A stretch of 64,000 bases of DNA from Panonychus citri (Eukaryota > Arthropoda > Arachnida > Trombidiformes > Tetranychidae), in contig NW_026515458.1 of assembly GCF_014898815.1 (NCBI RefSeq), forward strand, positions 1 to 64,000, given 5' to 3'. The position numbers and the translations under genes are program-made. The notes under the pieces are model-generated. The model worked only from the letters and a program-made list of their open reading frames with translations, was not told where the DNA came from and made no database searches. Shown piece after piece: positions 24,646-37,285 of the stretch; the stretch's first letter is position 1; each line of letters starts with the position of its first letter.

Positions 24646-25426
24646 ATAACGTCGGATTAATGTTTAAAAATGTTAAATTATATTGGCTTAATTATGTTAA
24701 CGATTTGAGAGAAAAAAATTAATTTTCAACAAATAAATTGATAAAGTTGAAGATAATAAGATGAAAATTTTTGGAATGTTTTTACATCTTTTTCTGACTA
24801 ATTAAATTACGCTGAATCTACCAATATACATATCATGAGTGACAGATGGATAGTTATCAAGTTATCACTAATTTTTATGTATTTATGCGGGAATGAGGTA
24901 AATCCACGTTAAAAGTTGATTAAAGTAAAATTATCTACTTTTATGGGATCGCAAGTATTTGAGTAGATTAAGAATGTTAAATAACGTCGGACTAATGTTT
25001 AAAAATGTTAAATTATATTGGCTTAATTATGTTAACGATTTGAGAGAAAAAAATTAATTTTCAACAAATAAATTGATAAAGTTGAAGATAATAAGATGAA
25101 AATTTTTGGAATGTTTTTACATCTTTTTCTGACTAATTAAATTACGCTGAATCTACCAATATACATATCATGAGTGACAGATGGATAGTTATCAAGTTAT
25201 CACTAATTTTTATGTATTTATGCGGGAATGAGGTAAATCCACGTTAAATGTTGATTAAAGTAAAATTATCTACTTTTATGGGATCGCAAGTATTTGAGTA
25301 GATTAAGAATGTTAAATAACGTCGGACTAATGTTTAAAAATGTTAAATTATATTGGCTTAATTATGTTAACGATTTGAGAGAAAAAAATTAATTTTCAAC
25401 AAATAAATTGATAAAGTTGAAGATAA
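24646..25426. repeat. 335-bp tandem repeat, right run (2.3 copies)
   Basis: Units start at 24646, 24980 and 25315, the last truncated at about 25426. They are nearly identical to the left run and in the same orientation. They start directly at the 17-bp sequence flanking the Helitron segment and end 48 bp before the next WN-family exon. Confidence 0.9.
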
Positions 25427-25474
25427 ATGTTAATCAAGAATTGTACTATTTATTGAGTTAAGGATACCAGAGAA

Positions 25475-25798
25475 TTACAGATAATGTCTGGTCACATAAT
25501 CGAGCAGTATAAGAAACACAAAGTTGTGCGTTTCTTTGTCAATGGATATATTGTTCGCATTTCTTGTCTCATAGCATTCTTGTAAATATAAACCTATCAA
25601 ACGTATATTCCAAAAACTCTGGCCTTTTTCATAAAAAACTAACCCGCGAGAAATGGCCTCCACAGAAAAAAAAGGCTCACGAATTTCATGAACAAATAGG
25701 ATGCATCCGCCAATATGTGAGCCAATGCTAGTCAAATATTCTTCATCATTGGCTAAAAGTTGCCATTTTTCGATGTATATTATGATCTTTTCTGAATT
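25475..25798 (-). CDS. WN-family small protein, second exon (member 2)
   Basis: Exon of 108 codons (107 residues and the stop) after acceptor CTTCAACAG in phase 0. It begins NSEKIIIYIEKW (Trp at residue 12), has YLTSIG near residue 21, the block FYEKGQSFWNI in the middle and ends LLDYVTRHYL. Comparison with members 4 and 5 supports the same two-exon design, with a six-codon first exon expected upstream. None is visible in the 217 bp separating it from member 3. An intergenic start in the open frame at 25915 cannot be excluded. Confidence 0.55.
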   Translation of the reverse strand, partial: NSEKIIIYIEKWQLLANDEEYLTSIGSHIGGCILFVHEIREPFFSVEAISRGLVFYEKGQSFWNIRLIGLYLQECYETRNANNISIDKETHNFVFLILLDYVTRHYL

Positions 25799-26015
25799 CT
25801 GTTGAAGGATGAAAAAAGAATTTATGAGTGCAATAGCAAAAATATTGATGGAAAATCTAACTTGGATGAAAAAAGTAAAGTATGATTTCTGAATCTTATA
25901 TATGTTACAATTCAAAATTAAATGGGGTTTTGCTCTTTCATTTTAGTACTACTTAGTCTACTTTTTGTTATCTGCCTGATGGTAACATCTTTGATCTGTA
26001 TCAACAGTTTTCCTC

Positions 26016-26372
26016 TCAGCAAACTGTTTGGTTATTGTAGTTAACATATACGAAGATCACATCGAAGACAAAGGTGAATATCTGGGCATCAAGTACGATT
26101 TCAGAAAGTTTTGAGTCCGTATAATACAAATCGTAAGCTTGAAGAAGGTTCAAAACTTTTTTCATGTTCCAAAATCCAATGTTGTCCTCAAAAAACACGA
26201 CATTTTCACTGTACATATTACACGTAATGTAAGTATTAACAGGTCTACAGATTGAATTTGAATATTTTACAGCCAAAATACCGTAATAATCTACTCCTAG
26301 GTAATCTAGAATTTCGCTTTCACTACAAATCAGTCTCCACATTTTGTAGAATATTTTTATCAACGAATATTC
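26016..26372 (-). CDS. WN-family small protein, second exon (member 3)
   Basis: Exon of 119 codons (118 residues and the stop) with acceptor CTCTTAATAG in phase 0. It begins EYSLIKIFYKMW, again Trp at residue 12, followed by EILDYLGVDYYG and the block FFEDNIGFWNM. Agreement of acceptor, phase and Trp position with the other members supports this start over the internal ATG (MWRL). No six-codon first exon is evident between 26373 and 26930, so use of a distant cassette such as those from 28.3 kb onward is possible but unproven. Confidence 0.5.
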   Translation of the reverse strand, partial: EYSLIKIFYKMWRLICSESEILDYLGVDYYGILAVKYSNSICRPVNTYITCNMYSENVVFFEDNIGFWNMKKVLNLLQAYDLYYTDSKLSEIVLDAQIFTFVFDVIFVYVNYNNQTVC

Positions 26373-26930
26373 CTATTAAGAGTAATTTCTATTTTACTAT
26401 CAAGTGTATCGGTTTAAAAGTATTGTAGGTAGGATTTATGATATGCTTAATCATTTGTCTGTTGACAAACGCAAATAAATTCAATTTTTACTCGTTTCTA
26501 GTCATCAAAACATTGAAGCATATCCATTGGCAAGTTCACTCAATAATTCAGATCCTGAGACAAATGATACAATGTTTTATTTTTAATGAACATTTTAACT
26601 TGTATCGAATGCCGATGAATTTGCATTGTAAATACATACGGTTTTTGCTGTTTCTAAGATGATTGATATAAAGCTTTTCTTTTCATATAGATCAACTCAT
26701 AGCCATCTAAATGGTGATCACAGATAATCTTAATAAGATCAGACAACATGGACTTGAGCAAAAAATTTCGTTGCAGTGGAAAACTCGTAGAACTGATATT
26801 AGCTTGCATGAAACATAAGTAAACATAAATTGAACTTGCGATCAATACAGATAAAAATACCGACCATGGGCTGCTCTCTTATGACGATAAAAATTTTACA
26901 TAAATATAAAAGAACTGAGGCTAAGATGTT
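26373..26930. other. Spacer between member 3 and the array, with a weak minus-strand ORF
   Basis: The stretch contains a 63-codon minus-strand ORF (26654-26845) with a hydrophobic start and a tail ELIYMKRKAL. It may be a diverged exon, but no convincing acceptor or start supports it. Otherwise nothing recognisable. It leads into the first CT-rich tract of the array. Confidence 0.3.
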
Positions 26931-28350
26931 GAACTCTGCTCGAACCTCTTTCCCTCTTTCTCTCTATCTTTCTTTCTCTCTTTGTCTCTTCTTCTCTTTC
27001 TATCTTTCACTCTTCGCTTGTTCTGGGCGTTCTGTTGGGCAGAAAAGATCTAAGTTGCACTTGCGCCCGATATCAACCGACCAAAGGCTACTCTCATAAT
27101 CTGATGAATAGTTTTTATCTTTTTCTCGTGTCCTTTTTCGCTTTTTCTGATTGATTCATTTTCATTTTTAACTCTCTTTCTCACTTCCACTCTCTTTCTC
27201 TCTTCCACTCTCTTCCTCTCTTCCACTCTCTTTCTTTCTTCCACTCTTTTTCTCTCTTCCGCTTTCTTTTTCTTTTTTTCAACCTCTTTCACCTTCTCTC
27301 TTTCTTTTCATCACTTCACTCTTTCACTCTCTTTCTTCCACCTCTTCTCTCTTCCACCTCTTCTCTTTCCACTCTCTCTCTTCCACTCTTTCTCTCTCTT
27401 CCACCTCTTCTTCCACCTTCTCATTCTCTCTTCCACTCTTTTCTCTTCCACCTTCTCATTCTCTCTCTTTCAGCCTTTGACTCTTTCTCTCTTTGTTTGT
27501 CTTATTCCTCTCAGAGAAAAAAGAGCGAGTAGCATCTTCATCACATTTATGACCAACATCATAAGCAAAAGACTAAGAAACGCGAATGAAAATATCGAAT
27601 TAAAAAAACTTTTCGTAAGTTCTAGTGGAAAAAGTTCTAAGTTGCACTTGTGGCCGATATTAACCGACTAAGAAGCTACCCTCTAATTCTAATAAATATT
27701 TTTTTTCAAAAGAAAAAGTACTGACGGTACTACTTCGACCACTACTTGCTCTCTTTCTCTTTTTCTCACTCTTTCATTCTCTTTTGACTTTGACTCTTAC
27801 TTTCTCTCTCTCACTTTCTCTCTCCCACTTTCTCTCTGTAGCCTCTCTCGCTTTGTTTTCATGATATTCTTCTGAGAAGAAAAAGAAAGTATCATCTTCA
27901 TCTCAATGACGATCAGCATCGTCATCAAAAGTTGATGAAACTTGCATAGAGAAATCAAATGAGAGGAACATATCTTTTCTTATACAGTATCTCTATCAAC
28001 TTTCGCTTTGAGAACGGGTAAATATAATTTTTAACTTGATATGAATGTGCTAACTTAAGAAATAATGCAAAGCATTTTGGAAAATCAAGATTTTTGCCAC
28101 TAAGAGTAAAGGATTAGCAATCTATTTCGATTTTGCTTCATTGTTTTAGAAGAAAGTTCAGAGTTAAATTTGAGTTCGTTATAAGCCGAACAAAGGTTAA
28201 TTTCTTATTCCAATGGAAATTTTGATAAAAAAAGTATTCAGGCTACGACGTTTACCTCTACTTGATAGTCTCTCTTTCTTTCACTTTCAAACAAAAATTT
28301 ATTCAAAGCAAGAACATCACATATCATAAAATAAGATGTTTGTATAATTG

Positions 28351-28850
28351 ACTTACAATTGTTATAGTGACATAATGTTGAAGCTTAATCCGAAAGAAAT
28401 TAGTTTGGCAAGTAGATTGGTCAAAACTTTTATATCTACTGGACTTTGATCAAGTTGTCTTATTAAAATCAGCTATTTGTTTGAACAGTTTGATGAAGTG
28501 GGTGAGATTTAATCAGATTTGACTTAACCGAAGTCGAATGTTACAAATGACCAACAAATTACACATAAACAAATCGAGACAAAACTTTTGATAAAGTGAT
28601 CGACCCAAAGAGAAGCAATTAGTTTATATAACACAAAAGTATACGTGTATTTTAAATTAAAATCCTTATGATTATTTGATTTTGTCGAATTGTAATTATT
28701 GATCATAATTACTTAAAGAGAATTAGTATCTGGTTAAAGTGAGGCAAGGATAAAGATGATGAAAAAAGAAACTTAAGTTTATGTCAAGGATAATTTGAAT
28801 AGATTCTAGACCTTTCTTAAATTGTGTCCAAAATGTAACTCTTTGTCTCT
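28351..28850 (-). promoter_or_regulatory. Promoter/first-exon cassette C1 (exon 1 broken)
   Basis: TATAAAAG lies at 28434-28427 (minus strand). The first exon is 28373-28357 with donor GTAAGT. One G is missing, so the six-codon frame breaks after MSL. Upstream it carries the conserved block with the 60-codon ORF (28524-28706) present in most cassettes. It is the cassette nearest to members 2 and 3. Confidence 0.7.
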
Positions 28851-30020
28851 TTGTCTCTTTTCTTCACTCTCTTTTCACTCTTTCACCTTCTCTCTTTCTT
28901 TTCATCACTTCACTCTTTCACTCTCTTTCTTTCTTCCACCTCTTCTTCTTCCACTCTCTTCTCTTTTCCACTCTCTCTTCTTTCTTCCACTCTCTTCTCT
29001 TTTCCACTCTCTTTCTTCCACCTCTTCTCTTCCACCTTCTCATTTTCTCTTCCACTCTTCTCTCTTCCACTCCTTTATCTCTTCCACTCTCTTCTCTCTT
29101 CCACCTTCTCATCTCTCTCTTCAGCCTTTGACTCTCTCTCTTTGTTTGTCTTATTCTCTCAGAGAAAAAAGAGCAGTAGCATCTTCATCACATTTATGAC
29201 CAACATCATAAGCAAAAGACTAAGAAACGCGAATGAAAATATCGAATTAAAAAAACTTTTCGTAAGTTCTAGTGGAAAAAGTTCTAAGTTGCACTTGTGG
29301 CCGATATTAACCGACTAAGAAGCTACCCTCTAATTCTAATAAATATTTTTTTTCAAAAGAAAAAGTACTGACGGTACTACTTCGACCACTACTTGCTCTC
29401 TTTCTCTTTTTCTCACTCTTTCATTCTCTTTTGACTTTGACTCTTTCTCTCTCTCTTTCTCTCTTTCTCTCTTCCACTCTTTCTCTCTTCCTCTCTCTTT
29501 CTCTCTGTAGCCTCTCGCTTTGTTTTCATGATATTCTTCTGAGAAAAAGAAAGTATCATCTTCATCTCAATGACGATCAGCATCGTCATCAAAAGTTGAT
29601 GAAACTTGCATAGAGAAATCAAATGAGAGGAAATTATCTTTTCTTATACAGTATCTCTATCAACTTTCGCTTTGAGAACGGGTAAATATAATTTTTAACT
29701 TGATATGAATGTGCTAACTTAAGAAATAATGCAAAGCATTTTGGAAAATCAAGATTTTTGCCACTAAGAGTAAAGGATTAGCAATCTATTTCGATTTTGC
29801 TTCATTGTTTTAGAAGAAAGTTCAGAGTTAAATTTGAGTTCGTTATAAGCCGAACAAAGGTTAATTTCTTATTCCAATGGAAATTTTGATAAAAAAAGTA
29901 TTCAGGCTACGACGTTTACCTCTACTTGGATAGTCTCTCTCTCTTTCTTTCACTTTCAAACAAAAAATTTATTCAAAGCAAGAACATCACATATCATAAA
30001 ATAAGATGTTTGTATAATTG

Positions 30021-30520
30021 ACTTACAATTGTTATAGTGGACATAATGTTGAAGCTTAATCCGAAAGAAATTAGTTTGGCAAGTAGATTGGTCAAAACTT
30101 TTATATCTACTGGACTTTGATCAAGTTGTCTTATTAAAATCAGCTATTTGTTTGAACAGTTTGATGAAGTGGGTGAGATTTAATCAGATTTGACTTAACC
30201 GAAGTCGAATGTTACAAATGACCAACAAATTACACATAAACAAATCGAGACAAAACTTTTGATAAAGTGATCAACCCAAAGAGAAGCAATTAGTTTATAT
30301 AACACAAAAGTATACGTGTATTTTAAATTAAAATCCTTATGATTATTTGATTTTGTCGAATTGTAATTATTGATCATAATTACTTAAAGAGAATTAGTAT
30401 CTGGTTAAAGTGAGGCAAGGATAAAGATGATGAAAAAAGAAACTTAAGTTTATGTCAAGGATAGTTTGAATAGATTCTAGACCTTTCTTAAATTGTGTCC
30501 AAAATGTAACTCTTTGTCTC
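30021..30520 (-). promoter_or_regulatory. Promoter/first-exon cassette C2 (reference copy)
   Basis: On the minus strand: TATAAAAG at 30105-30098, ATG at 30044, exon 1 30044-30027 encoding MSTITI, donor GTAAGT at 30026-30021. The TATA box is 54 nt upstream of the ATG, giving an expected leader of roughly 25-30 nt. About 400 bp further upstream are conserved among copies, including a 60-codon ORF at 30195-30377. The same exon 1 peptide and donor occur in the complete gene at 51569-52072, which identifies this block as a promoter with first exon. No second exon of the family follows within the unit. Confidence 0.75.
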
Positions 30521-31607
30521 TTTGTCTCTTTTTCTCTTTCACTCTCTTTTTCACTCTTTCACCTTCTCTCTCTTTCCTTTTCATCACTTCACTCTTTCAC
30601 TCTCTTTCTTTTCCACTCTCTTCTTCTTCCACTCTTCTTCTTCCACTCTTCTCTTCCACCTCTTCTCTTCCACCTCTTCTTTTCCACTCTCTTCTCTTCC
30701 ACCTCTTACTCTCTTCCACTCTCTCTCTTCCACCTTCTCATCTCTCTCTTCAGCCTTTGACTCTTTCTCTTTGTTTGTCTTATTCCTCCTCAGAGAAAAA
30801 GAGCGAGTAGCATCTTCATCACATTTATGACCAACATCATAAGCAAAAGACTAAGAAACGCGAATGAAAATATCGAATTAAAAAAACTTTTCGTAAGTTC
30901 TAGTGGAAAAAGTTCTAAGTTGCACTTGTGGCCGATATTAACCGACTAAGAAGCTACCCTCTAATTCTAATAAATATTTTTTTTCAAAAGAAAAAGTACT
31001 GACGGTACTACTTCGACCACTACTTGCTCTCTTTCTCTTTTTCTCACTCTTTCATTCTCTTTTGACTTTGACTCTTACTTTCTCTCTCTCACTTTCTCTC
31101 TGTAGCCTCTCTCGCTTTGTTTTCATGATATTCTTCTGAGAAGAAAAAGAAAGTATCATCTTCATCTCAATGACGATCAGCATCGTCATCAAAGTTGATG
31201 AAACTTGCATAGAAATCAAATGAGAGGAAATTATCTTTCATACAGTATCTCTATCAACTTTCGCTTTGAGAACGGGTAAATATAATTTTAACTTGATATG
31301 AATGTGCTAACTTAAGAAATAATGCAAAGCATTTTGGAAAATCAAGATTTTTGCCACTAAGAGTAAAGGATTAGCAATCTATTTCGATTTTGCTTCATTG
31401 TTTTAGAAGAAAGTTCAGAGTTAAATTTGAGTTCGTTATAAGCCGAACAAAGGTTAATTTCTTATTCCAATGGAAATTTTGATAAAAAAAGTATTCAGGC
31501 TACGACGTTTACCTCTACTTGGATAGTCTCTCTCTTTCACTTTCAAACAAAAAATTTATTCAAAGCAAGAACATCACATATCATAAAATAAGATGTTTGT
31601 ATAATTG

Positions 31608-32107
31608 ACTTACAATTGTTATAGTGGACATAATGTTGAAGCTTAATCCGAAAGAAATTAGTTTGGCAAGTAGATTGGTCAAAACTTTTATATCTACTGG
31701 ACTTTGATCAAGTTGTCTTATTAAAATCAGCTATTTGTTTGAACAGTTTGATGAAGTGGGTGAGATTTAATCAGATTTGACTTAACCGAAGTCGAATGTT
31801 ACAAATGACCAACAAATTACACATAAACAAATCGAGACAAAACTTTTGATAAAGTGATCGACCCAAAGAGAAGCAATTAGTTTATATAACACAAAAGTAT
31901 ACGTGTATTTTAAATTAAAATCCTTATGATTATTTGATTTTGTCGAATTGTAATTATTGATCATAATTACTTAAAGAGAATTAGTATCTGGTTAAAGTGA
32001 GGCAAGGATAAAGATGATGAAAAAAGAAACTTAAGTTTATGTCAAGGATAATTTGAATAGATTCTAGACCTTTCTTAAATTGTGTCCAAAATGTAACTCT
32101 TTGTCTC
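31608..32107 (-). promoter_or_regulatory. Promoter/first-exon cassette C3
   Basis: Exon 1 at 31631-31614 (MSTITI) with GTAAGT donor. TATA box at 31692-31685. The upstream block is intact, with the 60-codon ORF at 31782-31964. No adjacent second exon. Confidence 0.75.
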
Positions 32108-32811
32108 TTTGTCTCTTTTTCTCTTTCACTCTCTTTTTCACTCTTTCACCTTCTCTCTCTTTCTTTTTCATCACTTCACTCTTTCACTCTCTTTCTCTTT
32201 TCCACTCTCTTTCTTTCTTCCACTCTCTTTCTTTCTTCCACTCTCTTTCTCTCTTCCACTCTCTTTCTCTCTTCCACCTTCTCATTTTCTCTCTTCCACT
32301 CTCTTTCTCTCTTCAACCTTCTCATTCTCTCTCTCTCTCTTTCAGCCTTTGACTCTTTCTCTCTTTGTTTGTCTTATTCCTCTCAGAGAAAAAAGAGCGA
32401 GTAGCATCTTCATCACATTTATGACCAACATCATAAGCAAAAGACTAAGAAACGCGAATGAGAATGTCGAATTACAAAACTTACGTTAGTTTTAGGGAAA
32501 AATGTTTTAAGTTGAACTTGTCTCTTTTTCTCTCTTCCTCTTTCTCTTTCACTCTCTTCTCTTTTCCACTCTCTTTCTTCCTCTCTTTCTTTCTTCCTCT
32601 TTTCTCTCTTCACTTTCTTTCTCTTTTTCCAACCTCTTTCACCTTCTCTCTCTTTCTTTTCATCACTTCACTCTTTCCTCTCTTTCTTCCTCTCTTTCTC
32701 ACTTCCACTCTCTTTCTCTTCCACTCTCTTTCTCTTCCTCTCTTACTCTCTTCCTCTCTTTCTCTTTCCTCTCTTTCTTTCTTTCACTCTCGCTCTCTTT
32801 TCCTCTCTCTT

Positions 32812-32842
<31 letters not shown>

Positions 32843-34520
32843 TCCTCTCTTTCTCTCTTCCACCTTCTCATTTTCTCTCTTTCAGCCTTTGACTCTTTCT
32901 CTTTGTTTGTCTTATTCCTCTCAGAGAAAAAAGAGCGAGTAGCATCTTCATCACATTGATGACCAACATCATAAGCAAAAGACTAAGAAACGCGAATATG
33001 AATGTCGAATTACAAAACTTACGTTAGTTTTAGGGAAAAAAGTTTTAAGTTGAACTTGTCTCTTTTTCTCTCTTCCACTCTCTTTCTCTTTTCCACTCTC
33101 TTTCTCTTTTCCACTCTCTTTCTTTCTTCCACTCTCTTTCTTTCTTCCACTCTCTTTCTCTCTTCCACTCTCTTTCTCTCTTCCACCTTCTCATTTTCTC
33201 TCTTCCACTCTCTTTCTCTCTTCCACCTTCTCATTCTCTCTCTCTCTCTTTCAGCCTTTGACTCTTTCTCTCTTTGTTTGTCTTATTCCTCTCAGAGAAA
33301 AAAGAGCGAGTAGCATCTTCATCATATTGATGACCAACATCATAAGCAAAAGACTAAGAAACGCGAATGAGAATGTCGAATTACAAAACTTACGTTAGTT
33401 TTAGGGAAAAAAGTTTTAAGTTGAACTTGTCTCTTTTTCTCTCTTCCACTCTCTTTCTCTTTTCCACTCTCTTTCTCTTTTCCACTCTCTTTCTTTCTTC
33501 CACTCTCTTTCTTTCTTCCACTCTTTTTCTCTCTTCCACTTTCTTTCTCTTTTTTCCAACCTCTTTCACCTTCTCTCTCTTTCTTTTTCATCACTTCACT
33601 CTTTCACTCTCTTTCTTTCTTCCACTCTCTTTCTCACTTCCACTCTCTTTCTCTCTTCCACTCTCTTTCTCTCTTCCACTCTCTTACTCTCTTCCACTCT
33701 CTTTCTCTTTTCCACTCTCTTTCTTTCTTCCACTCTCGCTCTCTTTTCCTCTCTCTTTCTCTCTTCCACTCTCTTTCTCTCTTCCACTCTCTTTCTCTCT
33801 TCCACTCTCTTTCTCTCTTCCACCTTCTCATTTTCTCTCTTCCACTCTCTTTCTCTCTTCCACCTTCTCATTCTCTCTCTCTTTCAGCCTTTGACTCTTT
33901 CTCTCTTTGTTTGTCTTATTCCTCTCAGAGAAAAAAGAGCGAGTAGCATCTTCATCACATTTATGACCAACATCATAAGCAAAAGACTAAGAAACGCGAA
34001 TGAAAATATCGAATTAAAAAAACTTTTCGTAAGTTCTAGTGGAAAAAGTTCTAAGTTGCACTTGTGGCCGATATTAACCGACTAAGAAGCTACCCTCTAA
34101 TTCTAATAAATATTTTTTTTCAAAAGAAAAAGTACTGACGGTACTACTTCGACCACTACTTGCTCTCTTTCTCTTTTCTCACTCTTTCATTCTCTTTTGA
34201 CTTTGACTCTTTCTCTCTCTCTTTCAGCCTTTGACTCTTTCTCTCTCTCTTTCAGCCTTTGACTCTCTCTCTTTGTTTGTCTTATTCCTCTCAGAGAAAA
34301 AAGAGCGAGTAGCATCTTCATCACATTTATGACCAACATCATAAGCAAAAGACTAAGAAACGCGAATGAGAATATCAAATTAAAAAGTTTTTCGTTAGTT
34401 TTATGGAAAAGTTTTAAGTTGAACTTGTCTCTTTTCTCTTTCACTCTCTTTCACTTTCAAACAAAAATTTATTCAAAGCAAGAACATCACATATCATAAA
34501 ATAAGATGTTTGTATAATTG

Positions 34521-35004
34521 ACTTACAATTGTTATAGTGACATAATGTTGAAGCTTAATCCGAAAGAAATTAGTTTGGCAAGTAGATTGGTCAAACTTTA
34601 TATCTACTGGACTTTGATCAAGTTGTCTTATTAAAATCAGCTATTTGTTTGAACAGTTTGATGAAGTGGGTGATTTAATCAGATTTGACTTAACCGAAGT
34701 CGAATTTACAAATGACCAACAAATTACATAAACAAATCGAGACAAAACTTTTGATAAAGTGATCGACCCAAAGAAACAATTAGTTTATATAACACAAAAG
34801 TATACGTGTATTTTAAATTAAAATCCTTATGATTATTTGATTTTGTCAATTGTAATTATTGATCATAATTACTTAAAGAGAATTAGTATCTGGTTAAAGT
34901 GAGGCAAGGATAAAGATGATGAAAAAGTAACTTAAGTTTATGTCAAGGATAATTTGAATAGATTCTAGACCTTTCTTAAATTGTGTCAAAATGTAACTCT
35001 TTGT
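34521..35004 (-). promoter_or_regulatory. Promoter/first-exon cassette C4 (deletion-rich)
   Basis: Exon 1 at 34543-34527 has lost one base, breaking the reading frame. The TATA element is shortened to TATAAAG (34602-34596). The upstream block carries many one- and two-base losses in homopolymers and dinucleotides, which break the 60-codon ORF. Confidence 0.65.
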
Positions 35005-36794
35005 CACTTTGTCTCTTTTCTCACTCTTTCATTCTCTTTTGACTTTGACTCTTTCTCTTTGTTTGTCTTATTCCTCTCAGAAAAAGAGCGAGTAGCATCT
35101 TCATCACATTTATGACCAACATCATAAGCAAAGACTAAGAAACGCGAATGAAAATATCGAATTAAAAACTTTTCGTAAGTTCTAGTGGAAAAGTTCTAAG
35201 TTGCACTTGGCCGATATTAACCGACCAAGAAGCTACCCTCTAATTCTAATAAATATTTTTTCAAAAGAAAAGTACTGACGGTACGACTTCGACTACTACT
35301 TGCTCTCTTTCTCTTTTCACTCTTTCATTCTCTTTTGACTTTGACTCTTTCTCTCTTGTTTGTCTTATTCCTCTCAGAAAAAGAGCGAGTAGCATCTTCA
35401 TCACATTGATGACCAACATCATAAGCAAAGACTAAAAACGCGAATGAAAATATCGAATTAAAAACTTTTCGTAAGTTCTAGTGGAAAAGTTCTAAGTTGC
35501 ACTTGGCCGATATTAACCGACTAGAAGCTACCCTCTAATTCTAATAAATATTTTTTCAAAAGAAAAGTACTGACGGTACTACTGACCACTACTTGCTCTC
35601 TTTCTCTTTCCTCTCTTTCTCTCTCTCTTTCTCTCTTCACCTTCTCTCTCTTTCTTTTCATCACTTCACTCTTTCACTCTCTTTCTTTCTTCCTCTCTTT
35701 CTCACTTCCTCTCTTTCTCTCTTCCTCTCTTTCTCTTCACTCTCTTTCTTCCACTCTCTTTCTCTTTCCACTCTCTTTCTTCTTCCACTCTCTTTCTCTC
35801 TCTTTCTCTCTTCCTCTCTTTCTCTCTTCACTCTCTTTCTCTCTTCCTCTCTTTCTCTTCCACCTTCTCATTTTCTCTCTTCCACTCTCTCTCTTCCACC
35901 TTCTCATTCTCTCTCTCTCTTTCAGCCTTTGACTCTTTCTCTCTTTGTTTGTCTTATTCCTCTCAGAAAAAGAGCGAGTAGCATCTTCATCATTTATGAC
36001 CAACATCATAAGCAAAGACTAAGAAACGCGAATGAAAATATCGAATTAAAAAAACTTTTCGTAAGTTCTAGTGGAAAAAGTTCTAAGTTGCACTTGTGGC
36101 CGATATTAACCGACTAAGAAGCTACCCTCTAATTCTAATAAATATTTTTTTTCAAAAGAAAAAGTACTGACGGTACGACTTCGACTACTACTTGCTCTCT
36201 TTCTCTTTTTCTCACTCTTTCATTCTCTTTTGACTTTGACTCTTACTTTCTCTCTCTCACTTTCTCTCTCTCACTTTCTCTCTGTAGCCTCTCTCGCTTT
36301 GTTTTCATGATATTCTTCTGAGAAGAAAAAGAAAGGATCATCTTCATCTCAATGACGATCAGCATCGTCATCAAAAGTTGATGAAACTTGCATAGAGAAA
36401 TCAAATGAGAGGAAATTATCTTTTCTTATACAGTATCTCTATCAACTTTCGCTTTGAGAACGGGTAAATATAATTTTTAACTTGATATGAATGTAATAAC
36501 TTAAGAAATAATGCAAAGCATTTTGGAAAATCAAGATTTTTGCCACTAAGAGTAAAGGATTAGCAATCTATTTCGATTTTGCTTCATTGTTTTAGAAGAA
36601 AGTTCAGAGTTAAATTTGAGTTCGTTATAAGCCGAACAAAGTTAATTTCTTATTCAATGAAATTTTGATAAAAAGTATTCAGGCTACGACGTTTACCTCT
36701 ACTTGGATAGTCTCTCTCTTTCTTTCACTTTCAAACAAAAATTTATTCAAAGCAAGAACATCACATATCATAAAATAAGATGTTTGTATAATTG

Positions 36795-37285
36795 ACTTAC
36801 AATTGTTATAGTGGACATAATGTTGAAGCTTAATCCGAAAAATTAGTTTGGCAAGTAGATTGGTCAAAACTTTTATATCTACTGGACTTTGATCAAGTTG
36901 TCTTATTAAAATCAGCTATTTGTTTGAACAGTTTGATGAAGTGGGTGATTTAATCAGATTTGACTTAACCGAAGTCAGATGTTACAAATGACCAACAAAT
37001 TACACATAAACAAATCGAGACAAAACTTTTGATAAAGTGATCGACCCAAAAGAATTAGTTTATATAACACAAAAGTATACGTGTATTTTAAATTAAAATC
37101 CTTATGATTATTTGATTTTGTCGAATTGTAATTATTGATCATAATTACTTAAAGAGAATTAGTATCTGGTTAAAGTGAGGCAAGGATAAAGATGATGAAA
37201 AAAGAAACTTAAGTTTATGTCAAGGATAATTTGAATAGATTCTAGACCTTTCTTAAATTGTGTCCAAAATGTAACTCTTTGTCAC
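36795..37285 (-). promoter_or_regulatory. Promoter/first-exon cassette C5
   Basis: Exon 1 at 36818-36801 (MSTITI), donor GTAAGT, TATA box at 36877-36870. Small deletions occur in the upstream block, for example at 36950 and 37050. Confidence 0.7.
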
